Shown here: piece after piece, positions 13,130-25,322 of the stretch
Layout of the letters: every line of letters starts with the position of its first letter
How positions within the stretch are numbered: position 1 is the first letter of the stretch
NCBI GenBank assembly: GCA_000827265.1
Contig: KN834763.1
Span: 248,001-312,000, forward strand
Source: Collybiopsis luxurians FD-317 M1
Taxonomy: Eukaryota; Basidiomycota; Agaricomycetes; Agaricales; Omphalotaceae
Length of the DNA: 64,000 nucleotides
Reading direction: 5' to 3'
Position numbers and translations under genes: made by a program
The notes under the pieces: model-generated
What the model saw: the letters and a program-made list of their open reading frames with translations, nothing else
Database searches by the model: none
What the model was told of the DNA's origin: nothing

Positions 13130-13791
13130 AGCGAGGATCGCCTGAGGATAGCCGTATCGGCAGGTGTCTATTTCAAGTTGTACTAAAACATGATATAATG
13201 ATGCGATTCGGACAAAGATTATGTACAGATTCGAGAGAGTGTCCCAAATGCTACTTTTAGGTCTGTTTCGCCTGCGCCACTCCGCGATGTAGTTGATATT
13301 TGAAATACCCAGCTTTGACCAACTCAACGAGCGTCTAATTAGGCGCCCATTCGACGGAATTTGAATAAAACAAGTATCCAAGTATCCTTGCTACAAAGTA
13401 TTAATAGCCTTCTGCACTTTGTCCTACAATACATGATATCCATAGATAGATAGATTTCACACAACGATCTTGAAGTATTTCAGGCTTCAGATACTTGGAC
13501 TTCCTTGAGACACCTTTATATTCCCCTACATACTGCGATTTCAAGCGCAAAATTCATGATATACATGTTTCATTTTGACCAATTTTTTACATATATTAAA
13601 AGAATTTTGAGTTCACGATTTCATGTAGATCGAAGGTGTCTCAAGACACCCAATGGCAAATCAAAGTGATTTCAAAGAAATCCATAGAAAACTCAAAACA
13701 TACCAAAGACCTTTGATGGACAATGCTGAATACTCTAATCAATAAGTAGAAGTAAGAATAATAAGCATAAATAAGGACTCCTAGATACACA
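13130..13791. other. Convergent intergenic region with an inverted repeat
   Basis: This lies between the 3' ends of the S53 gene and IML1, so it should hold both terminators. No gene is seen. Its centre holds the inverted repeat listed separately. Confidence 0.6.
13505..13644. repeat. 140-bp inverted repeat (hairpin or MITE-like)
   Basis: The left arm has TTGAGACACCTT (13505-13516) and CTACAT (13526-13531). The right arm has ATGTAG (13623-13628) and AAGGTGTCTCAA (13633-13644), which are exact reverse complements in mirrored order. The interior is AT-rich. The right end also forms its own small palindrome, GGTGTC-TCAA-GACACC. It could be a miniature inverted-repeat element or a structured 3' region of the flanking convergent genes. 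Confidence 0.55.
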
Positions 13792-16700
13792 CTAAATAAT
13801 CAAAGGAGGGGGCTCGTCTGGTAAATGTCCCATTTTAGCCAACTCTTCATCGTAAAATTTCTCGAGAGTGCGTTTGTTGGAACAAAAGTCGTAAAGCTCT
13901 GTTCGGATTCTCTCTGCAAGTTCGGCAGCAGATCGATGCTCCTTATTCTTTCCCATACGCGCAGGGTTCATCAACCGATTTGTCAAAAATAAAAACCCTT
14001 GAGATCCTCCCAGCACCTGAACAAACGCAACTCCAGAGCGATGGACAAACTGCGAATACTTGAAAGGAGAACGACGGTAAGAGTACACGACATCGACGTT
14101 TTCTGAATATAGATCCGCCGCCTCGACGTCAAGAATGAATCCAAAATGTCTTAACAGTGCGTATTCGAAGTACCGAGTTGCAGGGGAACCATCGGGAGCT
14201 GGAGATCCGGCTAGGATAGGCGGAGCCAGCGCGAGTCGGATAGGAAAGCAAGATTGAAAGGCGTTGCGAGTCCGGACGTCAGCGATCTGGGCGACATAAC
14301 CTTCGACGAGTTTCAATCCGTACTTCTCGATGGTACGACTCCACTGCCGTAATTGGTCCTCGATGTAACGAGGGGTAGTCCCAACCCATTGGAGCTCAAA
14401 ATGAAAAACATTGCCGGGATTATGAATGATATCGTGATGGAGTAGTACCGTTTCTGCTTGGTCGCTCCGCTTTAGAAGAAGTTGATAATGAGTAATGACT
14501 GCAAGGTATCCCGACCGCATACGCTCACTTTATTCGGGTCAATGTCAATGACCATGCTTGAGCTAAGAATTAATCGCTTTCTGTTTCTGCGAGGACTGGC
14601 ATTCGAAACTCTGGCGCTGTTTCCTGGATAATGTCCTCGTGGGATTACATCATCTGTTCGCGTTCTAAACCACCTCCGAGGTGTTGGTGTAGAAGAGGTA
14701 GCAAATTCGCCTGAAAGCCGATAAAAATAATGGCTGAATATAGAAGGCTCGAGTTTGTTCTAACTGTGAAGGAATTATGAGGCTCACCCATCTAGAAAGT
14801 TGTGTTGACCTCTGACGTGTTCGAAAAGTCCTTTGTCTTGCAAGTTTGAGCCCCATTCCGCAGCTATAGCTCGAGAGGAAACATCCCTAAATTCACGAAC
14901 AAGAAACGATACAAATTCAGCTCCAGTAAAGGAATCAGGATAGTGGTTTTTATGCCAGTGGTTCAGCTTAATCAAGCCATCCTCTTGCATTAGTTTTGCA
15001 AGTTGAGCCAAGGGCATTTCCGCGATCTCCTTCTCGCTCTTCATCTTTTTCTTAAGGGACGCTGCATGTATCTGATCTAATTGTTCCATGAGACTCTCGT
15101 CGAGAACCGACATTGCGGGACTGAGCGTTGTCGGTAAGAAGCGAGTCGGAGGATGAACGACTGCCAACTTTTCTTTCTCTTCAGGAAAATGCCATCGGAG
15201 TTTGGTAAATGATTCGGCAAGTTTGTCCATGCCCAGAATACGGACTTCTTCTTCGTTCAAGGCTTCTCCAGACGGCCCTATCTTCAACGCAGGGGGATCG
15301 GCCGTAGGAATCACGAGGAATCGGGTTCGCCAGTACCGCAATGACTCATGCAGGCCTTGTTCATATCCTCCGACCAGCATGTCCAACCTGCCTTCATGTC
15401 AGAGCTTTCCTAATTCCAGGGCAATACAATTCATACGAACCTATTCCAGTTGTAATTATCTAGCCCATGAGGGGTAAAGCTAGTTTTATGTTCAGTATAG
15501 CCCTCCCCGAGCTTTGGCCAAATAAGGCATTCGTAGTCGAAGGTTTGTGTGGCAAAAGGCTGTCGACGAACGTAGCGAAGGACTTGAATTGTTTCAAAAG
15601 TATATGAAATTTTGTGGATCTCATGGCTCATCGAAAGCCATACGGAATTCGTATTCTGGAGGGCCTCGGCTGCGCCTTTTGGGAATGCTTCTTCCGCGTA
15701 GGATTGGGTACGACGTAAAGGTAAACGTTCGGTCTTGCTTGTCCGTGATTGTATGACAAATTGAAATCCTTGCGATAAGCGCACAGCAGCCATTCCGCGC
15801 ATCACTGTTAAAGCCCATGCTCTTCTTCGCTCGGGATCCGAAGTCGTCTTGCTGGGAGGAATGACCAGAAAGGAGCGCATTTCCGGTGGGTCTACCACAA
15901 AGTCATATGAAAAAACATCATACGACGTCTCTAACTCTGCTTGAGAGGGAAAGTGTTCCACAGTCAAAGGAAGACAAGGAGGAGTCACAATGGAGTGCCA
16001 CTTGATGTCATGCTTGGAAAGAGGAACCGGAGACATATGTTCCCATCTTGCGGCTAAAGAATCTTGAGGGTTGGATAATGTAGCTGGCTGGGATGGATTT
16101 GGACGAGAGCTAGGGGAGGAAGAAGAAGACGAAGAAAATGGACCTGCTGAAAAAGAGCCTATGACGCTCCGCCGTTTTCCACCAAAAGTCTGCTCTTCAC
16201 GCGGAGGTGTATTCATAGGAGAACGCCGCCAGAGAGCAGTACGCAGAGCAGGATCCTCGTCCAGAACGCGTGAAGTACCACCCCGAGAAGTAGTTCGCTT
16301 GATAGCCAGGGGGGCAGCCACGGCCGCTGCTGTGTTTATTGCAGTCGCCGGAGCTGAAGTGGTTTTGGATGGTGAAAGTAAAGGAGACATCGAGGAGCGA
16401 CTCAATGGCGATGACAAGGATGCGTTTAATGCACTTGTAGATGAAGAGGCTGAGCCGGTGGCACTCAAGCTGGTCGAGGACGCCGAGGCTGATTCTGTAG
16501 TTATCTGCGGTTCAACTGGACCGCTCCTAAATTGTTTGAATAACCAGGACGGGGTTAGTTTGGATGCCAGCGTACTCCGTGCCGGACTGCTGTTATCCGT
16601 GCGAACGCGACGCATTGATGAGGTTGATGACCGGACAGACCGAGCTGAGTGAATGGACGATTTGGTCGGCGATGTACTAAGCTGCATCAGCTGCATCTTT

Positions 16701-18913
16701 GCGGCAGATGAAGATGCAACATTCGTTTCGCCTTCCGGAAGATCGCGGGAGATGGTTCTGGGGTTCTCTTCAATAGTATTAATCAGAGTCGTGATAGAAC
16801 TGCGCTGCGAAGTTTGTTTGGTATTGGGTTTGTTGTCGGCGTCAAGTTGCGCCGGTTCAGGAGCAGATTGTTTGAAAGCAGCCAGAGATTTGGACTCATC
16901 TTTCAACGCAAAGATATCAAGATCAAACGCGCCTGCTTCAGCTTTAGTCGGTAATACATCTGATTTAGAATGGGCATCCAGAAAAGGGACATGTATAAAT
17001 GCTAGGACATCGTGGTCGAGGAGACCTAACATTTGAATTTCATGCATCTTCGCCCGAGCGATGAATCGATCCTGTCTGAATGGCAAATCCTGGAATCATA
17101 CTAATGAGTCTCTTTGTCCCCGGTAGAGCTCGAAAATACCCACTACTTGCTCGTCCCAAAACGACATGGTAATCCAAAAGGGCGTCCACCAAAAAGTGGC
17201 TTTTCCTCCCTTGCCTTCGTCATCACGTCCCCATAGCGGATCTGTTGGGCGGATACCATGCTCCAGACGTGCCTCAGGTTCGCTACCTAGGAAACTCAAT
17301 ATGGGGCTGCCATGCAGAGGCTCTTTGGTAAGCGAAATGAGGTTTAATCCAATGCCCTGATCCAGCATACGGTTGGTGGTTAGGCGCAGCAGTTGTTTTG
17401 AAACACGAAAATATCCAGTGCCAGGAGTGATCAGAATCGTGGTTGCACCCGTATTTGCGAGAGAACGGTCGATATAATGAGTCTCCGTCGGAGATAAATT
17501 TAGATTCAAAGCCTCGAGGATAGGACCATCGTGAGCACAGCTTAATGAGCCAACCAATCGCACTTGATCAGCTTTGCCGCGGTGGTAGTGGTGGGTAAGT
17601 AAGATGTCTCTCTGAAAGTCCCAGAAGCTTGTTTTCAGACTGAAGAGTGTTGGCTTCCAATTTTCATGGATCACCTCAAGGTCAGTGATGACTTTGAAGA
17701 AATCTTTATACCATTTTCCACGTTCGTCGCGACGTAAAGGACCGGCAGCGTACTCGATGTCGCCGTCCTCGTAAAACACCCGAGATATTAGGACGATGCT
17801 GACTGTGTGGTTCGCTCCTGCTTCCTTCCATTTGGCGAAAAGAGCAGGAAGAAATGAGTGTACGACTTTTTCATTGTAGCGCTCGCCATCTCCGGCGAAT
17901 TCCCAAAGTTCTTGACAGACTTGGATGAATATGGTAACTTTGGCCGACAAGGAGCAATATATAACTTTGGTTCGAGAGGTCATTAGAGCTGCGGGTACCT
18001 ACGAACTGGTAAGAAAGACACGCTAGAGTGGATGTTAACTCAACCGCGGGATGGAAGACGCCTAGTATACCGAGAATTTGCAACGAAAGAAGTTTAGTAT
18101 CGTATAATAATGTGTAGTACGTGAAGTCGAGAATTTTTTTAATGCGAGGGCGAAATCAAAGGTGGAGAGTACGAACCTTTTGTCCTTGGATGTATATGCT
18201 TTCGATCTTTGCAGCAATAGTACCGATGAAGGAAAGTTCCTGTCCTGCATAGATGCATTGATCCACCAAATGCTTTCCGAATCTCCACATATCATTCCGC
18301 CCAAGATACTGATCTTGAAACGAAAGTTCAACGTATTCGGCAGCGTACTTCTCCTTGTCGACCTGTGCCCTTTCGCATAAGAGATATGTTCAAAGGAAGT
18401 GTGTATAATTGCATGCCTTGGTTACAGTGACTTCGCTGTTGTTTCTCAAACCAAAAGCTTCAGCAATAGGTTTGGGAACGGAGATCTGTGAATATTGCAC
18501 GTCAGAGTCACAATGCGACAAGAGGCGTAGAAAACACGCACCTGGAGTTGAGGCTTTAGATTTGGATCATCCGCTGGTACTAGAAATATAAAAGCCTCCG
18601 CAGAGGTTTCTATTCCTGCCGACACACTCAACAAGTCTCCTTCAGCCACTCCTGGCCAATAGATATAATTTAGAGTTACAGAAGCCGACTCTTTGGCGTC
18701 ATGAACCCAAGTGTTTAATATTGTCGAGTCTCCGGATTTGAGAGGAACTATAGGCAAAGGTGGAGGACGTAGGATAGATTGAGCTGTATTGGACCTCCTG
18801 CGGCCGTAGTGAGGCTGCTGAGACTCGGCTCGATTCATGAAGAAATGGACATGAGTACTCAAAGCACTCCGGAGCGCCTGAGCGCTCGTACTCATACAGA
18901 ATTTCAGTGGCAT
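13792..18913 (-). CDS. IML1: IML1 (DEPDC5 orthologue), GATOR1/SEACIT subunit
   Basis: A large vacuole-associated protein. In the family it acts with Npr2 and Npr3 as the GTPase-activating complex for Gtr1/RagA and so restrains TORC1 when nitrogen is short. From the N-terminus I see the conserved block ISVPKPIAEAFGLRNNSE, then LSFQDQYLGRNDMWRFGKHL. Next comes the IML1 core VTIFIQVCQELWEFAGDGER with VHSFLPALFAKWKEAG. A long Ser-rich disordered segment follows (about 16100-16800). Near the C-terminus is a DEP domain (KLNHWHKNHYPDSFTGAEFV, with REFRDVSSRAIAAEWG), about 14790-15000. The end is LPDEPPPLII and a stop at 13792. The ATG at 18911-18913 is the most 5' in frame; an ATG six codons later (18893-18895) is equally possible. 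Only 66 nt separate it from the stop of the upstream aspartic protease. Confidence 0.92.
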
Positions 18914-18979
18914 TCAAGCGCTTATCATATTCTCACGAATCTAGACATTATATAGAGTACAGATATACAAACAATCATT

Positions 18980-20683
18980 TTACAACTTGCGATTCCGTCT
19001 TGCGAAGGTGCTCAATAATCCGCGACGGGCTCGAAAAAGAGTAGTGAGTATAGCGCCAACCAACAAGCCGCACATTGAGAACAAAAGTTTTGATCGAACT
19101 TCGGGAGTAGTTACCGTCCCGTCGAGTATTTGCATGGAGGACGAATGAGACCTATCTGGTCCACGGTTTTGTCGAAATGCCGAAAGAGCAGCACTTTCAT
19201 TAGTTCTGCTAATCAGACCGACCCAAGGACCGCTTGAAGAATTGGCAGCATGGTAAAGGGAATACACGTTCTGTCGACAACATTACTCGTAGAATTAAAC
19301 GTGAATTTCACCAACTGCGGGACTTACACGAAGAAACACGTCCCCAAGCAGCCAATCGCCGGAATCTACCTGATATATCCTTATCAGACTCGAACAAAAA
19401 GATTCAACAGAAATATGTGCCTCGTCAGTTGCCTGTATTCCACCCAAACACCAGCCGTTACTAAACCCTCCCTTTTTCCAACTGATGTCTGCCGGATCCA
19501 GGAGAAATTCTTGGTGGGAGTCCTTCTGGCCCAGCACGAGTCCTAAGAGAATAGCCTTATCGCATCGAACTTGCCACATTCCAGTGACAGGATCGTTTCG
19601 AGCTGCAGAACCCACACTAGTCCACAGAGCTTGCACGTCACGAGTCGGCCCAAGCATCAAAGTCATACCTGTATCGGTTATGGCAATCTGATAGTTTTGA
19701 ACATTTTGGACAGACGAAGGGGAAAGCGATAACCTTGTAGAGTTGATAGTCAAATATAGCAAAGGAATTTTCCAATACGTGTAGTCATTTGCACCAACTC
19801 TAGATACGGGAATGGGGAAAAAATCTGAAAGATCTTTAGCAAGAGAGCTGTCTATTTCGCCGAGGGTGAATGAAGGAGACGAATTCGAGTCAAGTCGCGC
19901 ATCGAGGGCAATGGTAAAGTAAGGGTTGACTAGAACGCTGAATATGCTCTGAAGAACAGTCATTCCAGACATTGAAGCTTCGGCTGGAAATGCTAGACCA
20001 AGTATCCCAGAGTTTCCTTCGCTTGCAAAGTGGATGTTTTGAGTACTGTTTGCAAGTCCTTCATTTTCGTAGATAAATTGATCACGCACGGTCGCGAAAG
20101 CGATCCTTGGGCTTACCGAATACTTGAGAATATAGCTGATATGGTCCTAGAGTTATGATTTCTGAGGCGGCGAGGCCGGATACAGAGCCTGAAATGTATT
20201 CTATGTGGAATGGCGTTTGGGATATTGACAGCTTTGATGAGAACGAGGTGGAATATCTTGCGACACTGAGACAGTCGAGAGACTGGCATTCATTGGAGAT
20301 GACCCACTGCAAGGGATGTGTGTACGGTGAAAATTACGTAGAAATGAGCAAAACAGTCAGTACCAAATCCGATGAGCCGGTGTCTAAGGTGAGCGGGAAA
20401 CTTTGCAGGCCAATACTTTAACGCTGGTTGTGATTCTGTTTAATGTATTCCGAAGCATTCATACCTGACATTGATACTATAGGTGCTTTTACAGGTCCAT
20501 TAGCTTGAAAGTCGGTGGCAAGTGAGAGAGAACCGACAATTCATTCCTGCCTTGAACAGCAACTGCATCCCAGCCGACGTTGAATAGCCGTGCAGAACGA
20601 GTCAGAGGCAACGAGAAGCCAGGCTGTTGAGCCAAGGATGACTGAAAGAGTAAAGATGAAAGCAGAATGAGTTTGATAGTCAT
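18980..20683 (-). CDS. Pepsin-type (A1) aspartic protease with C-terminal membrane anchor
   Basis: A 476-aa aspartic endopeptidase of the secretory route. Exons in transcript order are 20683-20538, 20485-20465 (21 nt), 20415-20364, 20306-20117, 20058-19328 and 19270-18980, and the frame holds across all. A signal peptide (IKLILLSSLLFQSSLA) comes first. Both catalytic aspartates are present: LDTGSSDLW in the N-lobe and AITDTGMTL in the C-lobe. The lobe motifs FASEGNSGILGLAF and WLLGDVFLRNVYSLY are typical of the family. Unlike simple secreted pepsins it has a tail with a hydrophobic segment, LLFSMCGLLVGAILTTLF, and a basic end RARRGLLSTFARRNRKL. I infer a type I, yapsin-like membrane enzyme. 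The ATG at 20681-20683 is used because the longer frame upstream has only GTG. Confidence 0.87.
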
Positions 20684-20826
20684 AGTTGAAAAATGGCTAT
20701 GGGCCACCGGAGGGCAGAAAGCCGAAGCCGGCCGGCCGGCCTTTGCACGCGTTCACTGCCTTGACTCTTTCCGTTGTACCTTGTTCTTGAATTTCATTCT
20801 TGTCCCTTTCTACCGCCTTCTTCACG
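20684..20826. promoter_or_regulatory. Divergent promoter between the aspartic protease and YPT1
   Basis: The two start codons are 143 bp apart and the genes run in opposite directions, so both promoters and leaders must fit here. The stretch includes GC-rich GCCGGCCGGCCGGCC near 20730 and a pyrimidine tract just before the YPT1 ATG. No confident TATA box is seen. Confidence 0.6.
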
Positions 20827-21836
20827 ATGCACACGAGCGAATACGACTATCTCTTCAAGCTTTTGCTCATTGGTGACTCTGGTGTCGGCAAGGTTCGCTC
20901 TTTTGTCCAAATTTTTATGCCAGCAACTGACTCCTTTTCTCTTCCTTTCACTCAAGTCCTGCTTGCTTCTGCGTTTCGCAGACGACACTTACACAGAGAG
21001 TTACATCAGTACTATTGGTGTTGATTTTAAGATTCGTACGATTGAGCTCGAAGGAAAGACAGTCAAACTGCAAATTGTGCGTAGACAAGTTTCTCTGGCT
21101 GAGGGATTTGAAATCCCCTTGGCGGCCGCCACTTTTCTCTTTATCTCGCATCAGAAGATTATAATATGCTGACATCTCGCTCCTTTCCAGTGGGATACAG
21201 CAGGTACGCTGTTACTCTCCACTTCCCTTTTCTGTCATCCAACGTTTTCCTGTTGCAGGCCAAGAGCGTTTCCGAACCATTACTTCCTCCTACTACCGGG
21301 GTGCTCATGGTATCATTGTCGTATATGATGTCACTGACAACGGTACTATTGCCTTGTTCTATCCAACCTTTATTATTCGATAACTTAATTTCCATTTAGA
21401 CACTTTCACGAATGTGAAGCAATGGCTCCAAGAAATTGACCGCTACGCATCCGAGGGTGTTAACAAGTTACTTGTGGGGAACAAATCGGATCTAACGGGC
21501 AAGAAGGTTGTCGAGTACAGCGTCGCCAAGGTGCGTCTTGTCTCTTATCCGCTCGCGGGAGAGACTTTTCACTCATTTATCTAGGAATTCGCGGACCAAT
21601 TGAGCATCCCCTTCCTCGAGACGTCGGCTAAGAATGCTACCAATGTCGAGCAGGCTTTCTTGACAATGGCAAAGCAAATCAAAGACCGGTATGCGGTTTC
21701 TAAATTTATCACAGTCTGTTTCCTCACTCCACGTCATAGAATGGGCTCTACAGCGACAGCTCCAGGCGCAGGCAAGTCAACTTCGGTTCCGGTTGGACAG
21801 AACGTTCAGCAGCAACAGTCAAGCAGCTGCTGCTAA
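20827..21836 (+). CDS. YPT1: Rab GTPase YPT1 / Rab1
   Basis: A 204-aa Rab1-type small GTPase. It controls ER-to-Golgi vesicle tethering and early autophagy in the family. Seven exons start at 20827, 20957, 21191, 21259, 21400, 21585 and 21740. The third is only 13 nt and encodes WDTA plus the first base of Gly. All nucleotide-binding motifs are intact: GDSGVGK (P-loop), the effector loop [28 protein letters not shown] and ETSAKNA. The C-terminus SSSCC is the double-cysteine geranylgeranylation signal. The N-terminus [16 protein letters not shown] is typical of fungal Ypt1. It shares a 143-bp divergent promoter with the membrane aspartic protease. Confidence 0.97.
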
Positions 21837-24214
21837 ATGTATTGGCCCTTCACTTCCTGTCGCCCTTATATTTTCGGTCTACTCGACGTTTTAGTATTAC
21901 TGCTCCATACGAATATCATCCACTATACACCTGCTACTATTTGATGATTGGACAATACCCTACATCTTCAATTGCCGTTTCACGTCTTGTGATATTACGC
22001 GTCAAAGAGTGGGCTCCCTTTTCCTTTCTTTCCATTAGATGATGGAAGTTATGTGTCTTTTCTTTTCTGTCCTTGTGAATATAGCATCTTACTATTTTCA
22101 TGCATCGGCGATCTAATCTTATGGATTCTGAAATTCGCATATTAAAATTGTGAACTGGGAGAAAGTATCGTGGAGTGTGCCGCATGTGCAACATTCGACT
22201 CGAACCCTAAGGCAGTAAGCAGTAAGCAGTAAGAGTTATGAGGAGCATGCGATGTTGAGATAGCAAGATAAAAAGAGGTTCATTCCTTACCGTTTACGTG
22301 GACCGCAGACAAGGACAAGATCGTGGAGGCCATAGTCGACGCGACGGGGGATCTTCTTTTCGACACGAAGGTCCCAGCGGAGCCAGCTCGTGCCCTAGAG
22401 GCTTGAATCGAATAACGCGTATTCTAGAAATTGTGAGAGTAGTTATTTCGAGATAACAAAGTAGGTAGGTTCTTCGCAGGATGACCTTTCGAGCTCTTGA
22501 TGCCTCTGCTGGCTTCCCAACAGACATTATTACTGGTACGATGATATGTTCCTCTCATTCCTTACTTTGAGCCTGATATTTGCAGTGAGCTTGTACTGAT
22601 CATGCAATTAAGCCAGAAAATAAAGCTTGAGAGCCGTAGAATCATCATGGACAAGCTGCAAGAAGTCCGACTCTCGTAAAACTGAACGGATAGTTCGCAC
22701 AAGCTAAGATTGGGTGATGGACATTGGAAGCTCTTCGGAGGTGGTAAGTGAAACAGTTCAACTGGATACTAGTTTGAACGTTCGAGTTAGTCTATCAACG
22801 TCCGGGTGCGAGAGAAAACCGGAGCGCAGCATCTGTATTGTGACCATAAAGCTTACGAAATTAATACTTGGTGCTGCAATGCGAGCGCCGTAAGGACCAT
22901 CCTGGGCAAACATCCAAGAATGGATGCGTTGCAAGCCACAATGAACATTTTGAGTCGCAGCCCTGGACTCACTGTTATTCCTAAGATGTGAAGAATCCGG
23001 TAATTTTAAAAAACGGTCGCGATCATGCAGTCTAGAGCGTCGGTTTATTTCTCTCTCTGTGACCGCTTGATGCTGACTCCCGACAGATTCTCGATAGCTG
23101 CCTGATTGACTTCCAGTATACATGGGATAGAGTCAGTACCGCAGGGATGGGTCAATTAAAAGCCACAGGCGCACCCAAGTTCGAGAAGTTTATCCTTATC
23201 ATTGTACCGAAGGCTGCAAACCCACTTTGACAAGAGGTCGAATATTGGTCGGATTTCAAATCAGGTAAGTCCCTATTTTGTGTGTGTGTGGGTGAACAAT
23301 GTTAACACTGTTTGGTCAACTTAGAAACTATCTATCACGCACTGGCCGCAAGACAAAAAGATTATTGGGGCGAACATCCAGTACCGGAGCTGGAACTTCG
23401 CTATGAAGTAAGTAATACGTATCTTTTCAACGCTCGGCCTGGATTTCTTTGTCTTGGAGGATGTAACTCTATTGTTGAATCGCCTGTAATTAGTCGCATC
23501 CGGAAGGGGAATACTGTCATCGAGGGTGTGTGCGCCAATTTAAGCCATCCCGAAGCACATGGGTTTTTCGGATGATGCTCTCAATAGGTGCAGACGGCTT
23601 TCATCCAGGACCCGGCGTTCTCGAGCCTCATTAGCGATTTCACGCGATCAGTGTGCTTCCAAAGACATGGCCATCACGGAAGTGATAGTTACAACGTCGT
23701 CAAAAAATTATTGAAGATTTACGCAAATGGTTGCGAGAGCATTTGTCTCGTTTCTCCACGAAATGGGGACCTCGAGGAAGAAAATTGTCTTTCCAAGAGA
23801 CGAAGTGTCAGAAGGCAAGTTTGATCTAGTTAGTAGGTATGAAATCGAAGCTGTCAAGGTAGGCAAAGTCAAGCCAATGCGTCATATATGCTATCTTTTA
23901 CAGAAACGGCATCTATGAGACTCTACGGAGGATGAATATCAACGAGCCCGATTTTCCAACATCGACGTACATGGACCTACACACTTTGGCTACGAACTAA
24001 ATGTGATGCTAGAAATTTCTAGCACTCATTCTGAGGAGCAGGCTCTTGACTTGTGGCAGTGGAAAGCAATTTCTTGTAGACAGTAGCTGTCAAATAGAAC
24101 CGTACTAAGTACTACGGTATGTCTTTGTTCGGATAGGTCTTTGTTGCTTGCGTAGAATCACATCTAGTATGGTCGACAAAAGATACCCCAGACTGGCACA
24201 CGACTTCAACGTCG
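21837..24214. other. Gene-poor stretch with a possible gene remnant
   Basis: No convincing gene is seen over 2.4 kb. Between about 23230 and 23990 on the plus strand there are coding-like pieces with good splice sites. One, at 23325-23408, reads ETIYHALAARQKDYWGE and ends in a perfect GTAAGT donor. Another, around 23720-23830, reads LRKWLREHLSRFSTKWG. I could not join them into one frame or place them in a family, so this may be a decayed gene. Confidence 0.4.
22212..22232. repeat. Three tandem copies of a 7-nt unit
   Basis: GCAGTAA is repeated three times without interruption, about 375 nt downstream of YPT1. Confidence 0.7.
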
Positions 24215-25261
24215 TTATCCACTGGCATGGGCTTTTCTATGTTCGACTTGATCCTCTAGCCATTTTCGCACTCCCTTTTTGCTAATCATGCCTACAACCC
24301 GTGCTGTTTCAGCTTCCGTGCGTTCTCTATACAACCTCATGATATATCCACAAACATTCCACAGATCTTCCCAATCTGCATCAAATAACTTCCACCAATT
24401 ATTCGAGTCTGAATTCGGCAGCGCTATTCGGAGGTGGCGCGTAGTGAGGTGTATCGCGGCACATACAATGGTGGGGATTTGATATAGCGTGTAAACGGGT
24501 GTTTGAAGTCTACGGTAACATTAGCAGATGAGTGCAGGAGAGGAGAAAAGACTCACGCGTCATTCAAATACCCCCACGCACGAGCACAGGCATCTTCTCT
24601 CGTCATCAGACCCAATATGCGAAGGTAATTGATTAGCGTCCCATACGGCAGGACAACCTGCATATTGAAACCAAGTCTTTTCAATAGCTGCATTTCGTGA
24701 ACTACGATGGCATCCTTGAGATCATAAAACGTATTCCCAAAATACGACATTGGGGCGTATTTGAACTCGGTGGAGTTGGAACTGATAAGATGAGCTGCAC
24801 GCTGTCGGAGCAAATCGTACACGTTGATGAGATCGCGAATTCGAAGAGGGCATTCTTCCAACTTGGAAGCAAGATAGAGGGCTCCCATTCCAACGTCCTG
24901 ACAACGTATAGAACAGTTCAATTGTCAATCTGCGTGAAGCAGGCTGAAATTAACGTGGCGGCGAACAAAAATAAAACCATACCCCGATGCCGTAGGTCTT
25001 CATGGAAGAAACATACCAGAATCTCTGGAAAAGAATCTGGGCTGTCGCTACAGCAACTTGTTTTCTGCATTTCTAAGGGTGAGCCACTGAGAAAGTAGTT
25101 GAGCGGAATTATCACTGTTTCAATAATATCCCAGCTTCATGTATTAATTTACAGCCATAAGCTCTAAGATCTTCCTCCAGGTCTTCAGGGATTCCGTCTG
25201 CTCGCGAGGGGGTTTGTGAAATCTGGGAGAATGAAGCCAAAGGATAGAAAGTCTGGGCCAT
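24215..25261 (-). CDS. Cyclin L-type cyclin
   Basis: A cyclin of the L class. In the family it partners CDK11-type kinases and links transcription with pre-mRNA splicing. The N-terminal block has SRADGIPEDLEEDLRAYGCK. The first cyclin fold follows with QKQVAVATAQILFQRFWY and DVGMGALYLASKLEECP. The second has LPYGTLINYLRILGLM, WGYLNDALQTPVYTLYQIPT and DWEDLWNVCGYIMRLYRE. Four exons join in frame with short GT-AG introns. The ATG at 25259-25261 starts MAQTFYPLASF. The protein stops soon after the second fold (VEHRKAHASG) and has no RS domain, which animal cyclin L carries. An RS-rich protein is encoded by the divergent neighbour, 61 bp away. Confidence 0.9.
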
Positions 25262-25322
25262 GAGATGGATGTTTGGGTAGAACAAATAACGCCCGCATTT
25301 TCCTTTTTTTCTCCCATCAACA
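25262..25322. promoter_or_regulatory. 61-bp divergent promoter of cyclin L and the RS-rich gene
   Basis: Only 61 bp lie between the two start codons. Both genes have splicing-type products, so a shared, co-ordinating promoter is likely. I see a T-rich tract (TTTTCCTTTTTTTC) next to the RS gene and no TATA box. Confidence 0.6.

Noticed and set aside
16071..17036. Two open plus-strand frames (193 and 127 codons)
   Set aside because: They lie antisense to the Ser-rich disordered segment of IML1, whose frame is confirmed by family motifs on both sides. Low-complexity coding often leaves the opposite strand open.
20100..20540. Apparent frameshifts in the aspartic protease (near 20110 and 20490)
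   Set aside because: Both vanish when normal introns are used: 20059-20116 (58 nt) and 20486-20537 (52 nt). The joined sequence then matches the family, including the region before LDTGSSDLW.
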